Assembly: GCF_009730915.1 (NCBI RefSeq)
Contig: NC_052475.1
Location: 22,626,285 to 22,690,284 of the forward strand
Direction of reading: 5' to 3'
Origin: Dioscorea cayenensis subsp. rotundata
Taxonomy: Eukaryota > Streptophyta > Magnoliopsida > Dioscoreales > Dioscoreaceae
Length of the DNA: 64,000 nt
Both the position numbers and the translations under genes were made by a program. Every line of letters begins with the position of its first letter. Positions within the stretch are counted from its first letter, which is position 1. The notes under the pieces are model-generated. The model saw only the letters and a list, made by a program, of their open reading frames with translations. It was not told the DNA's origin and made no database searches. Below are positions 13,171-25,804 of this stretch, one piece after another.

Positions 13171-16100
13171 TCATTGGCACAAAGACTTGTGAGGATTATC
13201 AGTATCGATATCGGTAAAGAGAGGTAGATCGATAGGAACGGCTTCAAGGCTAATGCCTTTCTCTTTTAGCTTCAACACCACTTCCTCAAAGACAATCCTG
13301 TTCCCCAGAGCAGTAAGGTGCAAACCATCACTGCAATATGGCATAGAGAAAGATCCATTGAACTTTTTATTCTATGGGAGTATTGCATATCAATATTTGA
13401 ATCATGGAATTGTGAATCCAGATATATGATACTATGCTGCAGCAAACAAAGCGAGAATTAGAACTAGCAATAGGAAGTGTAACAGCTGAATTCACCACTA
13501 AAAAAGTGTTTTAGGTATACCAATCCAGAGATCTTATTAAGTACAAAGGCATGGGCAATAATGCCGATAAATAATAGCATTGCCATGATCCGCTTTGAGT
13601 TTGAAGAGTAGTGTCTTCTATTTCATTGGCAGCTTGTATATAATATCAAATAGTTGATTATAAGTGGTTTATTCTTTAGTAAAAGTTCACTTTGTACTCA
13701 GAAAGCAGCTGTATTATAAGCAGGTTGTTGAAAGACCTTTCTCAACTGCGCCACTATAAGAGTTGTTTAAAAGAGAATAATTCATGTGTATATTCTGGCT
13801 TAGAAACAATAGACTCTTGGTTTGTTAATTATGCTTGAATCATCGCCAATAACCTTTACTTTCATCATGTAAACCAAGAGAGACACAAGCTATATGTGAA
13901 GAGTATAGAATATGAATGACTAACCCAAACAAATCAACAGGACGATAATCAAAAGTTAGATGTTGTTATTACCTTAGAAAAGATTTCTCCCAACCAGGAA
14001 ATGACTGCATTTTCGACCAGATGTCTATCACTGGGAGGTCAGATTCTTTTGCAATGGCAACGCAAGCCTTTGCATAAGCACCAGCAAACTCATTAGTCCT
14101 ATCAGGCAGACCTGAACTGTTATTTTCATATGGGTTCCTGCATGGAAGTTACAAGTCAATAGTCACGATCAGATGCATGACAAAAAGAAGCTTCCCTGGG
14201 TATAAGCTTCTGCTAATTCTCTATTTCATGCATACTTGAAATCTGAAGATCATATCATAACCTGAAAGTTTACAAACTGTAGTTTTTAATAAATATGGAC
14301 CTAATCAAGGAAAAATGGACACATAAGCCATTGACAAAACAATATGCAACAATATGCAAAAACACAAAAATTAAGTTCTTTTGACTGGCTTGACTCCCTT
14401 GTCCAATTGCCTAGGCCAAGAGTTTACTTTGAATCATGCAAATAGTTTCTCAACCAAAAGAGGTGGCCAAGATATGATTCTTACATTGGCAAATTAAATT
14501 AACCTTAAACAAGGCAGGTTCTCAGTTTTACATGTCTACCCCATAATCTTTCTTGAAGCTACTTAAACACAATCATAATGAAATACCAATCAACATACAT
14601 GTTCCCCGAAATGGAGTTATATGTTTACATATAAGCCAACAAGCAGTGAATTTCCTTGGATAATGCAGACCAGGGTTGACAACCATATAAATATATTTGT
14701 GGAAATGTCTAAAACAAGCTTTAGAAAATATAAGATGTTCAGTAGAATGAAACGAGAGTGCACACAATTCAATTTTAGTGACAACTGGTAATGAGCAAAA
14801 TATACCACCAAAGAACCAAAGTGACAACTCAGTCAGATGAAATACAGCATATAAAGTCAGGTAAATCAAGACATTGATTGAAGACAAATTTCATAAAACA
14901 ATTGAAATTAACTAATTAAGTAATGTTAGGATGGTGGTAGAACAAGTCACACTAAGTGGATCACAGCATATTTCCAAATGTTTGCATAGAACTTGTTAAG
15001 GCACAAACAATATGTAGAAAAGACAAGGAATTTTGAAGTCAAGCAAAGCAAAAAAAAGATAAAACTGTGGAGAATTCACTAGTGGAATTAAAGAACCAAT
15101 AATTCCTTGGTAAAAATCAGTATTTTCTGCTAAAGACGCCGGAGATTCCTACTATTCCACGAACTTATATGAAGTTTGAAGAACAATGACTTACTTCAAG
15201 CGCCCATCTTCATCAATCGGAGGTGGTGTTATGAGTACAATAATGGTAGTAGGCCATTGAGCCTGTGACAGCACAAGTTGAAACATAGGCAAGAGACATC
15301 AGTAACTGATGAAGAAGACACAAGCAAAGATGTATGAGTGGTGCGAAGTGCTCAAACTCAAGTGGACATATTGGAGTGCGTGAGAACCTAAAGTTTTTGA
15401 GTCAAAGATTAGTGGGTCAAAGACTTCTAGAAATAATAAACTATGAAAATCATCAATATTTTTATGATGAATTTGTCTTATCCACCATTTAATATTAGGT
15501 AGCATGTTCATTTTTGTAAAGAAATAGTTTAAGTGGTGGGGGAAGTAGTCCACTTGATAGCTCAAAAGCCTCAAATTAATGTAATATATTTTGTTTTGGT
15601 ATGCATTTTTTTATTGAACATCAACTTTAAGCTATTCTCAGGATAGAAATTGGATTAATTGGATAAATATACAATTTTATCCGCACACTTAATGCTCAAT
15701 AGGCTAACATGATATGAGATGGAAGACTCCACCTTCAGTCTCCAAATTTAAAATAGCAAATATCATATCATATTCTCAAATGAGATAAACAGAACAAGCC
15801 CAATCAGAAATTGGACAAAGACATCCATCTATCCCAATCCTCAAAGCGGCCAATTAACAACAAGAAGCGTTATCAAATGGTACAATAACATATGAGGTGC
15901 TTGCATCTGTGAAAATAAAAAAAGCTAGGCCAAAGAGATAATTAAAAAATCCCAAGTGGATAAACGTAAGCCGCATGCACATAAAAGTGAGAAAACTATA
16001 TAAAATGTTGAGCTAACGTGGGGTGTCAGAAAGCTTCAAAAGAATCCATTCATATCCACGCCAGACTTTACTAGTTACTCCTTCATTTTTAAAATATAGA

Positions 16101-16958
16101 AAGTTATTTAACATATATATGGGTGAAAATAGAAATTGCATGTATTTGTCCAGAATACTTAATCTCATATAATCCATGAATCATGATCAAAATCCAACTT
16201 AATTTTTTCTTTTAAAAAAAAAAAAATCTTTTGCCGCAGACCTACATACAAGATTTCATATATGAGCTTTTTCAATTTTTCACAGGATATACAAAAAAAT
16301 TCCTATATTTACAAGTGCACATGCGCAAATTACTTCCTACTTGAGTACTGTTTGCATAAATAGCGCTGGACAAAATATCTGGAATGCATATATGCACATC
16401 AAAATTTGTAATTGTAAGTATTTCCAATCATACTTTTTCAGATGAGATTTCTCCAAATGAACTATTTCTTTTTATTGAAGCCCTAAATTTTCCGAAAAGT
16501 TAAAAGAGACTTAAAATTAAATCTTCAGGAAATAGCTGGTACCTTGAAAAAGGAGCAAATGGATCGAAGATTGTCTTGATACTCAAGAAGGGGGACGTGC
16601 TGAGAGGCACCAGCGCGGTCCGGGAGGCAAGCGTCGTTGGCGCCAAAGAACACCGTCACGGCCTTGGGTGACGCATCTCCGACGCCGACTCCATCCATGG
16701 CCCTCTCCACCACCAGCCGTGCCCATCGTGTGTTGTACCCACTATACCCTCGCAGCACCACATCCGCCTGAATCAATCACTAGGGTTACAATCAGAAACT
16801 AAGAAGAGAAGGGAAGAGGAAGAAGAAGAGCATGCTACACGCGTGATGAGCGAGCTCACCGTGCGGGAGAAGTGGTGAGCGAGGGTGGCGCCCCAGCCGC
16901 CTTCCATGAAGGACCCCTCCGTGATGGAGTCTCCGAACAACACCAATTTGGGACGCAT
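13171..16958 (-). CDS. SGNH/GDSL esterase of the IAH1/CPRD49 type
   Basis: Five exons on the minus strand, in order: 16860-16958, 16543-16767, 15195-15262, 13973-14137, 13171-13330; all GT-AG and phase-consistent, about 238 residues. Start chosen at 16958 because MRPKLVLFGDSITEGSF is the usual N-terminus and the upstream in-frame extension has no ATG. Catalytic landmarks: Ser in FGDSITEGSF (block I), GGWGATLAHHFSR, FFGANDACLP (block III Asn), and SDGLHLT with the Asp/His pair near the C-terminus. Relatives hydrolyse short acetate esters such as isoamyl acetate. This small subfamily lacks the secretory signal found in larger plant GDSL lipases, so cytosolic action is likely. It is divergent from the GTE4-like gene and convergent with the Nudix gene. 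Exact substrate unknown. Confidence 0.9.
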
Positions 16959-17476
16959 TCTCTCGATCTCGCTCTTGATCGAGCAATGGAGAGCTTCAAC
17001 GTCTGCTTCAATGGAACGAGATTTGCTTGCCTGAGCTGGGAGACACCGTGTTATATAGAATAGCAAAAACCAACGGATCACGTCTGATTTACTAAAATAC
17101 CCTTGGTTTTGAGCCTTGTTTCTTGAATACAGTGGGCTTATTAGATTCTTTAATGAGCGACATAAATATTAACAAATATTAATATCATAAAAATAAATTA
17201 ATGAAATATTAAAAATACATTGATTTTTTTTTTATAATACCCTAATTGATCTCTTTACTTATCTACTTAATTAAAATGTCTTAATAGTCTAAGTAGAGTA
17301 ATAATGTTATATAAAAAGTGGGATCATTTAATTAAAATCTAATTTACGCTGTTTTATTATTATTATTATTATTATTATTATATGTGTTTGTTTAAATGCT
17401 AATAGGATAGTTGGTATTTTCAACATCACCAAAGTCAAAAATCAAATATTTGAATTCTACCCTGTGATTTATCTAT

Positions 17477-17536
17477 TTTTTTTTTGACAAATAGACGACA
17501 AGCGCCCCTCACGTGCCCTCACCTTGCGTGACATGG
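17477..17536 (-). mobile_element. 5'-truncated SINE copy
   Basis: Read on the minus strand, it ends in GGGCGCTTGTCGTCTATT followed by TGT and poly-A, the same tail as the longer copies at 42188 and 52933. Flanks are near-identical: GATTTATCTAT at 17466-17476 and GATTTATCCAT at 17537-17547, a probable target-site duplication with one mismatch. Only about 60 bases remain, so the RNA polymerase III boxes are missing. Confidence 0.7.
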
Positions 17537-18006
17537 GATTTATCCATATTTTTTAATATATATAATGTCATCTATATCAAATAAGTTTACTAAATTGATT
17601 TTAAATGTCCATCTACATTGATTTATTTTCACCTTAAAAACATTTATTTTATAAATTTAAAATATTTATAGGCCTATTTTAATAGTTTAGATTTTGAAAA
17701 ATAGCATAAGCCAACAAAAAATAATGAGGATAAGAGTTTAAATAATTATAATCAAATTTCTGTTGAAAAAAAAATACAATCAAATTTATTATTATTATTA
17801 TTATTATTATTTTTACCAAAAACTCCTTATTTGATAAATCAATTCAAATTAATAATATAAAAATAATAAAAGTACAGTGAACTCATTGATTCAACAAAAT
17901 GGACTCAGGTGTGTTGAGACCCACTCAATGATCATAAGTCATAACCCATTCCATCACTGCGTGGCATCATCAGCTGTGATTCTCCCCTTCTTTCTCTCTT
18001 CTCAAA

Positions 18007-18036
18007 TTAGGGTTTCTCGGATTTCCAAAACCCTAA
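18007..18036. promoter_or_regulatory. Inverted pair of telo-box motifs in the GTE4-like leader
   Basis: TTAGGGTTT at 18007-18015 and AAACCCTAA at 18028-18036 are opposite orientations of the plant telo-box, common in promoters of growth and translation genes. They lie about 100 bases before the start codon. Confidence 0.55.
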
Positions 18037-18129
18037 TTCTTCAATCTCTTCCCCCAATCGTGTCCAAGCTTGCGTTTATCGAAGCATAGATCGAGATCTC
18101 CTCCTGGATTTCACTCTGGATTTACAGGT

Positions 18130-20245
18130 ATGGCTTCTGGGTCTCTAGTTGGTGGCGGCGGTGGTGGTGGTGATGGATCGCGAGAGAAGCACCGGTGGTC
18201 GGAGAGCAAGGTTTATACCCGTAAAACTCACAACAAGAACCCTAAGACCACGATTATCAACACCAGCAACGCCAACAATGGCAGTAACCCGATTTCCTCA
18301 CAGCAAACCCTAGCCACTGCTGACGACCTCAACTCGTCTCTCCAGCAACCTATTCCTCCTCCCCTTCCGGTCGCTTCGTCTGCCCCTTCCGACGACGATG
18401 CCTCCAGCCTCAACCATGGTAACCACCGGTTCCACCCCCGCACCGTCACCATTAGCGTCGCCTCTGGCTCCCGCCATGAGGTCCGCGAGCTTCGCCGAAG
18501 ACTCAGTGCCGAGCTCGAGCAGGTTCGCGCACTCTCTCGGAAGGTGGAGGCTCACGAGCTCCGTCTCGCCACCGTGTCTGCCCCCACGCACACACTTTCG
18601 CAGTTCTCTGCCAGTGAACCCTGCACTCCTGCCCCTTCTAAACGTCCCCCGCCTTCTTCGAACTCCGAGGCCGCCTCACTCCGCCGCCATCTCTCCGTGG
18701 CCGTCCCACCGGGGGAGAACAGTGCCACCGATACCTTTGAGAAGGAGAAGCGCACTCCTAAGGCTAATCAGTATTACCGCAACTCTGATTTCATCCTTGG
18801 CAAGGAGAAAATCCCGCTACCTGATTCCCATAGCCACAAGAAGGCCAAAGCTAATTCTAACAGGAAGGGGGATGGGGATTATGGCCTCCCGAATGTGGAC
18901 AAGAAAGGTCTTTACGCAGGTGTTCAAGAGTTGCAGTTCGTTGCTGTCCAAGCTGATGAAGCACCAGCATGGCTGGGTTTTTAACACCCCTGTGGATGTT
19001 AAACGGCTTGGGCTTCATGATTACCACACCATCATCAAACAACCAATGGATCTTGGTACTATTAAGAGCCGGCTCGCCAAGAACTGGTACAAGACACCGC
19101 GGGAGTTTGCGGAGGATGTGAGGCTGACGTTCCAGAATGCCATGACTTACAATCCCAAGGGGCAGGATGTTCACATTATGGCAGAGCAGCTCTCACAGTT
19201 ATTTGAGGAGCGATGGCTTGCCATTGAGTCGGAGTATTCCTATCTTCTGCATCCCCCGCCAGCCAAGAAAGTGCCCCGACCTCCTCCTCTTGATGTGAGG
19301 ACTCTGGAGAGATCGGATTCCACTGTGCATCCTATGGCAGAATCAAAGACGAAACCTGTGAATCATACCCCTCAGTTTGGGCGGTCTCCAGCTTTGAAGA
19401 AGCCCAAGGCGAAGGATTTGCATAAGAGGGATATGACATTTGAGGAGAAGCAGAGGTTGAGCAATAATTTGCAGAATTTGCCTCCGGAAAAGCTAGACAA
19501 CATTGTGCAGATTATCAAGAAGAGAAACTCAGCCATGAGCCAGCATGATGATGAGATTGAAGTAGATATTGATAGCGTAGATGTGGAGACTCTTTGGGAG
19601 CTTGATAGATTTGTGACTAATTATAAGAAGAGCCTGAGCAAGAACAAGAGGAAGGCAGAGCTTGCTAGTTTGGCTAGAGCCGAGGCAGGCCATGCTGGCA
19701 GGGAAAGGATACCAGAAACTGTAAGATTTGGAAGTCTTTTTCGCATTCTATTCTTCTGAAAAGTTCAACTTTTGTTAATTGAAGCATACAGCCATTCACT
19801 TTGTGTATTCTATTGCAGTTGGCAGAGCCTGTTGCCGTGGAAGCACCAAAAGAAAATAAAACAGGTAATTATACCGAAAGTAATTTTTCTAGTTTCTTCA
19901 TTTGTTACGAACTCGCTACTTTCGTTTATTTGACCTTCTTAACTTTAATCAGTTGTAGATGAAAAAGATGTGTCTTCATCATCACCCAATGGTAGGGAAA
20001 AGAAGGATAATGTTGCAAGTCAATCAAACAGTTCAAGTAGCTCTAGCAGCGGTTCAAGTTCCTCCTCTAGTGGTAATACAGATTATTCTAATCTTTGAGT
20101 CTCTGTAAAGCATTAAGCTATTTGTCCTGACTTTTGGTATGGTGGATTGAACACTAGCCTTTCCTCAATTTGCTTTTGTGCAGATTCTGATAGTGATAGT
20201 TCCTCAGGATATGGTTCTGATGCAGCACATTCACCACAAACATGA
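18130..20245 (+). CDS. Bromodomain-NET transcription factor, GTE4-like, with a single-base frameshift
   Basis: Exons 18130-19720, 19819-19864, 19953-20072, 20184-20245; GT-AG, phase-consistent downstream of the break. The N-terminus is Gly-rich then basic (SREKHRWSESKVYTRK), followed by a short segment matching the helical part before the bromodomain and QYYRNSDFILGK, a GTE signature. Bromodomain follows (KLMKHQHGWVFNTPVDV, DYHTIIKQPMDLGTIKSRL, AMTYNPKGQDVH), then the NET domain (KRDMTFEEKQRLS, EVDIDSVDVETLWELDRFV) and a Ser-rich tail ending HSPQT. GTE proteins bind acetylated histones and act in transcription and cell-cycle control. The sequence as given is not one frame: the frame from 18130 stops at 18984 (284 residues, no bromodomain) and the rest lies one base on. 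One extra base somewhere in about 18866-18908 explains this. There is no plausible intron there. Confidence 0.88.
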
Positions 20246-20857
20246 CGCTCATATAATGCAGGTAGCACTTGGATACTTGGCTCATAAAATGGTCTACTGC
20301 AGAAGTTTATTTTTATATGTTACCTGTAGTGGTTTATTGTTCTTTATAATCACCGGTTTGTTTAGCTTGTTAGCTTATGAATGCTAATTCGACTTTCGTC
20401 CTATATGTGTGCCTAACTCAAAAATTTATGTGTGAATACATTATCTAGAAAGATCAATATATATTTTTTCAGGCTTTTCAAAGAACACTTTGTTCCGTTT
20501 CAATCACTTGGAATCAATTTGTTGAAAATTATGGGATTGTTTTCTAATCTCTTTTTATGCATTGATTTTGTTTGGGTACATGCATTTAATTGAGCTTTTG
20601 CACTAGATTGCTGTTCTTTTATGACTAAGGTGTTGTAAATGAAACTATTACTCATAATTTTAAGTTGGAAACCTACATTAACACATAAGATGCAAAGGGA
20701 CAATCACTTTTAGACTGACAATATAGGTACTTTTACATTTTTTTGAGAGATATTTTTGATTGATTGTTCTAGGTGTTTGTCTGAAATAGAATGGCTTTGG
20801 TTTTATTCAATTTCTAATTATTGGTAGTAATCAAATTCTCTATAGTGATAGAGAACA

Positions 20858-21012
20858 TGGCTTGAAGTTTGAACAAGGTGTTGAATGTTCAACAAGTTGC
20901 AAAAAAAACTAGCCTTAAAATTGGGAATCTAGAAAGCATGCCTTGAAGTTTGAACAAGTTGAATGTTCAACATATTGCACAAAAAAGAAGAAAAAGCCTT
21001 AAAATTGGGAAT
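20858..21012. repeat. Tandem direct duplication of about 80 bp
   Basis: Two adjacent copies begin with CATGGCTTGAAGTTTGAACA (20858) and CATGCCTTGAAGTTTGAACA (20938). Both end in GCCTTAAAATTGGGAATC. Copies differ by small indels and substitutions, so the duplication is not fresh. Confidence 0.85.
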
Positions 21013-23026
21013 CAATCTATGTTATGGAGCTTGTGTGAGTGGCGTTTACTTTATTGGATTATCAAAAGGTTACGCATCCAGGAGCTAGCTGTAAAATAAA
21101 TGCTTATATTGCTGTATCTGTTTTATATTCCACCTTCGATGCAAATGGAAAGGCATTTTTGAATCACAGATTCCTTCACTTGATGTCCAAGCTTTACTTA
21201 GATTATGGCTGTATTTAAATGTCTCAAGTTTTTTGTATAAATCAACTATCTCCAAAATGGCGATCATGGACTTTTTGTTTGGGTTGGAAATGGATAGTCT
21301 TTCATTTCTTCAAAGAGTATCATTATTAGAAGATATTATAACTTATGCCCTTGTAACAGAAACTCCTTTGACGGACCATATGGAGGAACTTTATTCTTGC
21401 CTGTGCTTGTATTGGTTTATAACTTCAAGATTTCTATTTTCTCAAGTAGGGTTCATGATACTCAACTCCTAGGGATCATTTGGTTTGTATAATCTTGAAA
21501 GCTTACATGTGGTATTGTGCTTGAAGCTAACAGGACTGGCATGAGGTCTCTGAATTTTGTTCTTGTGATGCACAATTTGTTTTGACTTCAATCAAGTTAG
21601 CTGTTAGGATGATCTTTAGCGCCCACAAAGTGCCTAGCATTGGTTATTTTGTGCCAAGACTAGCTTTCTAATTGCCCATTTGATTCATTTTTTTTTCCTC
21701 TGCAAACATGTACTTGCAAAATAAACACTCATGGAATTACATTTTCCATATGTGCTTATTTTATAGAATAAGTTGTGTTTTTCCATAAGCTAAAAGCATG
21801 ATTGTTTTTTTCATATAAACACTAAACAAAACACTAATTAGAAGCACTAAAAAAATATAATTGAAGCACAATTCAAATGGCCCTAAATGTAGTTTTAGTT
21901 TCACTTTTCTGGAGCAGGATATTTGAAATTAGGAATAGCAACAGGACCAGGTTCAGGGCATTCCCAATCCCGTCTGTGACCATCCCAAAACTGACAAAGA
22001 TCCTCTTCACTATTACTTTAAAAAGAAATATAAAACATATTATTAATAATTATAATTATAATTTTAGTTATACACTATAAATAAATACACGTATATGTGT
22101 GTAAACAAAATACCTGGAAGAGGATCCTAGCAAGTTTTTCAACTTTTCTGCCCGATTTCATTTTTACTAGATTGGGAATCACTGCCTTTCAAGTTTTGGT
22201 AGCTCACTGGGGGGACAGATAAATTGATCCCTATTTGAAACACAATTTTTTAATTTTCAATTTCTTTTTTTAAGGGGACAAACTCTATCTAAGAATTTTT
22301 TTTCAAGAGGGAATCTGGATTGTTAAAATTTGTTTCAATATTTATTAACCATTTGAAAATTCTTAATTAAGCATGAACATCCATTTTGAGACAAATGTAA
22401 AACATATTTTTAGATGACAAAATATTTAGATCATAAAGTTATATATGGCGATAATCTAACAGTTAGAAAAGGATTTATACATTTGCGGTTTTATCTATTT
22501 GATAATTTTATGACAGTTTGGCAGCTCCTGCTTCTTTAGTTTTGAGAAAGAGTTAATTATTATATGTGCATATAATCACTTTCTGATTATAAAGTTAAAA
22601 TACCAATCTTGTAAACTAAGAAGATGATAAAATCTACTAATATGCATCTATAAATCATTGAAATATTTTGTAATTTCATAAAATATTGTGTATTTCTCTC
22701 TATCAAAATTAATATTTAGTAAGTTCAGATTTTTTAATTAATTGAATTTATTTATTTATTTATTTATTATCTTTCTGGGGTTTCCCTCTTGAAAGGAAGA
22801 AAACACGGAGGCCTTCTAAATGTCAGCTACCATTATAAAAAGAAAAATAAAGTTATTGCTTTCTTCTAGAAAGTTTTACTAAGATATAGATACGAGTATC
22901 CAAGTAGTGCCTTGCACTTGAATTTAATGGAAACCTGTGAACATAGCATATATATAAATAGGCATGTGAATTGCATTGTTTTTAGGTGGGTGGAGAAAAT
23001 TTTAGTATAATAAGTTTTTAGGTGGA

Positions 23027-23165
23027 ATAATGCTATTCATTCCGAAATAGTGTCTTGAATGCAACCCTGGTGGGGTTGCAAAAAAAATATAACCCCGGAG
23101 GTGGGATTTGCAACCCCACCTCTGGAGTTACATTTGGGACACTATTTCGGGATGAATAACACTAC
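23027..23165. mobile_element. MITE-like foldback element
   Basis: The left end TGCTATTCATTCCGAAATAG and the reverse complement of the right end TGTTATTCATCCCGAAATAG match over 20 positions with two mismatches. The inner parts (CAACCCTGGTGGGGTTGC and CAACCCCACCTCTGG) continue the folding. Length is about 130-140 bases with no coding capacity, as expected for a non-autonomous DNA transposon. I could not settle the target-site duplication or the superfamily. Confidence 0.65.
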
Positions 23166-24054
23166 TCTTATTTCTTGTGTATATAGATACATAAATAATG
23201 TGAATTGTGATTGTAATTGTTTTTTGGAGATATAAAATTTAGGACAAGGGATTTAGATCGTATTAAAATTTAAACTGAAGTGTTTAAAATCATGAAAATC
23301 ACTTAAAAAAAATTGAAAGACAAAAAACAATTTATACAGAATATAATAATTTATGCAGTTTAAAAAGAAAGAGAAAAAAGATAAGCTGGTTAAAAAAATT
23401 GAACATTGGGATTGAAAACTAAGAAAAATGAAGATGGAGAGTGGTATAGAAAAGAAATGAGTGAAATAAGAACTCTTTTTTAAAATAAACCAAGGTAAAA
23501 ATTTATGCAAGTTGCTGACATTTTGTTGATATGCTCAACATTCACCTCTATGGCAGAAAAAATTGCCTTCCATTGCCTTTCTATGCAGAATTGCAAGAGT
23601 ATGGTCTTTAAATGTAGTTTCAATTTCATTTAAAATCAGATGGTTGACCATGCCAGTGTATCTGAAATGTAGGGAATCTGGAAATTATAGAGATGGTAAT
23701 GATAGTCTTACTAATCACCTTAACTATTTGATAGAATATTGTTCCACTATCTGATCCAACTTGCCACCTCAAATTGGGAGTACGCTATTTTTTATGAAAT
23801 ACAAATTATTATTGTGTTTCGGTTAAACTTAAGAAATGCCTAAGGTGGGGGATTCATTCTTGATATGCCACCAGATATGTTATTGGATGAATGCTTTTTA
23901 AGAATCAGTGTGTTCTTGTTCCCTGTCAAATTTTTCTTTACAAACTACTGCAGTATTCTTGTGTCTTATTCCTGCAGGCTTTTGTTGTACTGTTTTCAAT
24001 GGCTTTCTATTATTCTGATGACAACAATGATGATATGTTTTTTCTTTGTACCAG

Positions 24055-24240
24055 GGCATTTGCAAGATGTATCTTATCTGTACCACTGATAATTCTTTGC
24101 CACGATTTTACTCTTGTCTAGAGAATTCCCATCCCATTGAAGCTTAAGCTTTTCCGCATGAAATCAGTCTGTGTTCGTGTGCTCCGGCAATGTTGAGAAT
24201 CATCCGGGAAAGTTTACAACTTGAAAGCAAATCAAAAAGG
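24055..24240 (+). other. Possible spliced 3'UTR exon of the GTE4-like gene
   Basis: An acceptor (TTTGTACCAG) precedes a stretch of more balanced composition that ends at AAAAAG followed by GTAAAT. A donor-like CAGGTAGC lies about 16 bases after the GTE4-like stop. A 3'UTR intron of 3.8 kb would join them. This is inference only. Confidence 0.2.
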
Positions 24241-25804
24241 TAAATAGTGACCTGGGTGCTTCATTATTACATGAGTATCATCTACTCAGACATGGTAAGT
24301 TGTGATTTATAGATTTTTTAGGGAAGGGTTTGTTCCTCATTCTTGTCATGGGTAAACCTCCTACTGATCTTGGATTAAACCATTTATCTGGTAAATTGCA
24401 TGGTTGTGGCTCATGAAGAAGCTTCTGGTAAAACCTTCTGAAATGCCTTGCGATTGTAATTTATGTGATGAATATCAAGGTAAATCTCTTTCCATTGTGT
24501 ATATAACTATGTTCTCATGCTACTTGTCTCAGTGTGAACCATTTATCTGCATAACCGCATCGTGTGTGCTACTCACGAAGAAGCTTAAACCCAAATGTTT
24601 TATGGGTATTAAGTTGGGTTGGATGATGAATTTCACATCTTGTGCTCTGTGATCTTTGGTAAAGATTTTAATCTTTTTGAGGTTTGTTCGTATATATTTT
24701 GTAAAGTGTTACTGAAAGTTGAAGTCATGTTGGAGCGACTAGAATTTGTGGGATTATCTATATTTCTAATGATCCTTTCCATTGTAAATGTAATAGGTTT
24801 CAGTTCTACATTCTTTCAGTGATTTCGAATGGAAACATGTTGTGGATCTGGCTTTAGTTTTAAAAGAAAAGGAGGAAAAGGATTGTATTTAGTGATGAAT
24901 TGTTGAGATTTGAGTGTTATAATTTATTTGGTGAATAATGAGTTGTGGTTTGTGTATATACCTGAACAACTCATAAGATTCATCAAAGCAAGCTATTATG
25001 CATTGACAGCAAAACTTGCAAAATTAACAGGGAGTGTCAAGTCTGGTACTTTAATGCCCAGGTTTCAATTGAAATTTGAGTATGATGCTTTACTATTTTA
25101 TCGCACGCTTGAATCTGAAACCATCTATAAATAATTTTGAGATGTTTTATTAACAATATGTATAGCATTGTCTTCGTCGTCTTCAAGCTCCTGCTGAAAG
25201 GCCCTTTCGCCTTTTATTTTGTTTAAACAATAAATTGTATAAATTTGTTTGTTTTGATTCTTTAGTGGATGTGTGTTAATGCATAATATGCCATTTGTTC
25301 TGCACGGTGAACAAATTCATCTAATGCATGCAAAGTGGCTCCCTTTTACTTTGTTGAAGATGCTATTAGTGTGGTAAAACAGGGTGACCTTTATATGTGA
25401 ACATGGTCACTGGGCAGTTGTTTAATAAACAAAGTTAAAAGTCAAATGTAACCTTGACTAATTAGATGGTGACTTTTTACCTATTTGCAACTACATTTTT
25501 GAGTCAAAATGAAGACATCAACCATTTCAATCAATTGAAATTCTAGGGGCCAATATAAGCCTGGTTGGTGTATCAATGTGCATAAACTCATGCATTCTTC
25601 CATCTCTTTCAATCTCCTAACTAAAGTCAAGCTATGGGTGGTTGATTGAGTGTTCTTCAAACACTTAAAATGCAAGCCATCTATGATTTTAGACACACAC
25701 AGAGAGCTATATACAACCTAAAAAAGAAAAAAGAAATTCAGGGAACACTGATACAATAAATAAAAGTTTTAGTAATATATTCTAAGAGGTTCTTGTACAC
25801 CAAA

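Larger units (their letters stand above)
16959..18129. promoter_or_regulatory. Shared 1.17-kb upstream region of the GDSL and GTE4-like genes
   Basis: The two start codons diverge from this interval. It holds (ATT)n tracts near 17356-17381 and 17789-17811, a truncated SINE at 17477-17536, and a pair of telo-box motifs near the GTE4-like start. Bidirectional promoter activity is inferred from geometry only. Confidence 0.5.
20246..25804. other. Region between the GTE4-like and TBL genes
   Basis: Holds the 3' region of the GTE4-like gene, a tandem duplication (20858-21012), an inverted-repeat element (23027-23165), and a possible untranslated exon near 24055-24240. Open frames here are short and low-complexity. 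No further protein gene is recognised. Confidence 0.6.

Noticed and set aside
18228..18755. Long antisense frames over the GTE4-like exon
   Set aside because: Mirror of GC-rich coding sequence on the plus strand; no independent signal.
18894..18919. A tiny GT-AG intron of 13 bases (or 12, 21) to explain the GTE4-like frame change
   Set aside because: Far below the minimum size for spliceosomal introns; only the 13-base choice fits the frame, and that looks like coincidence.
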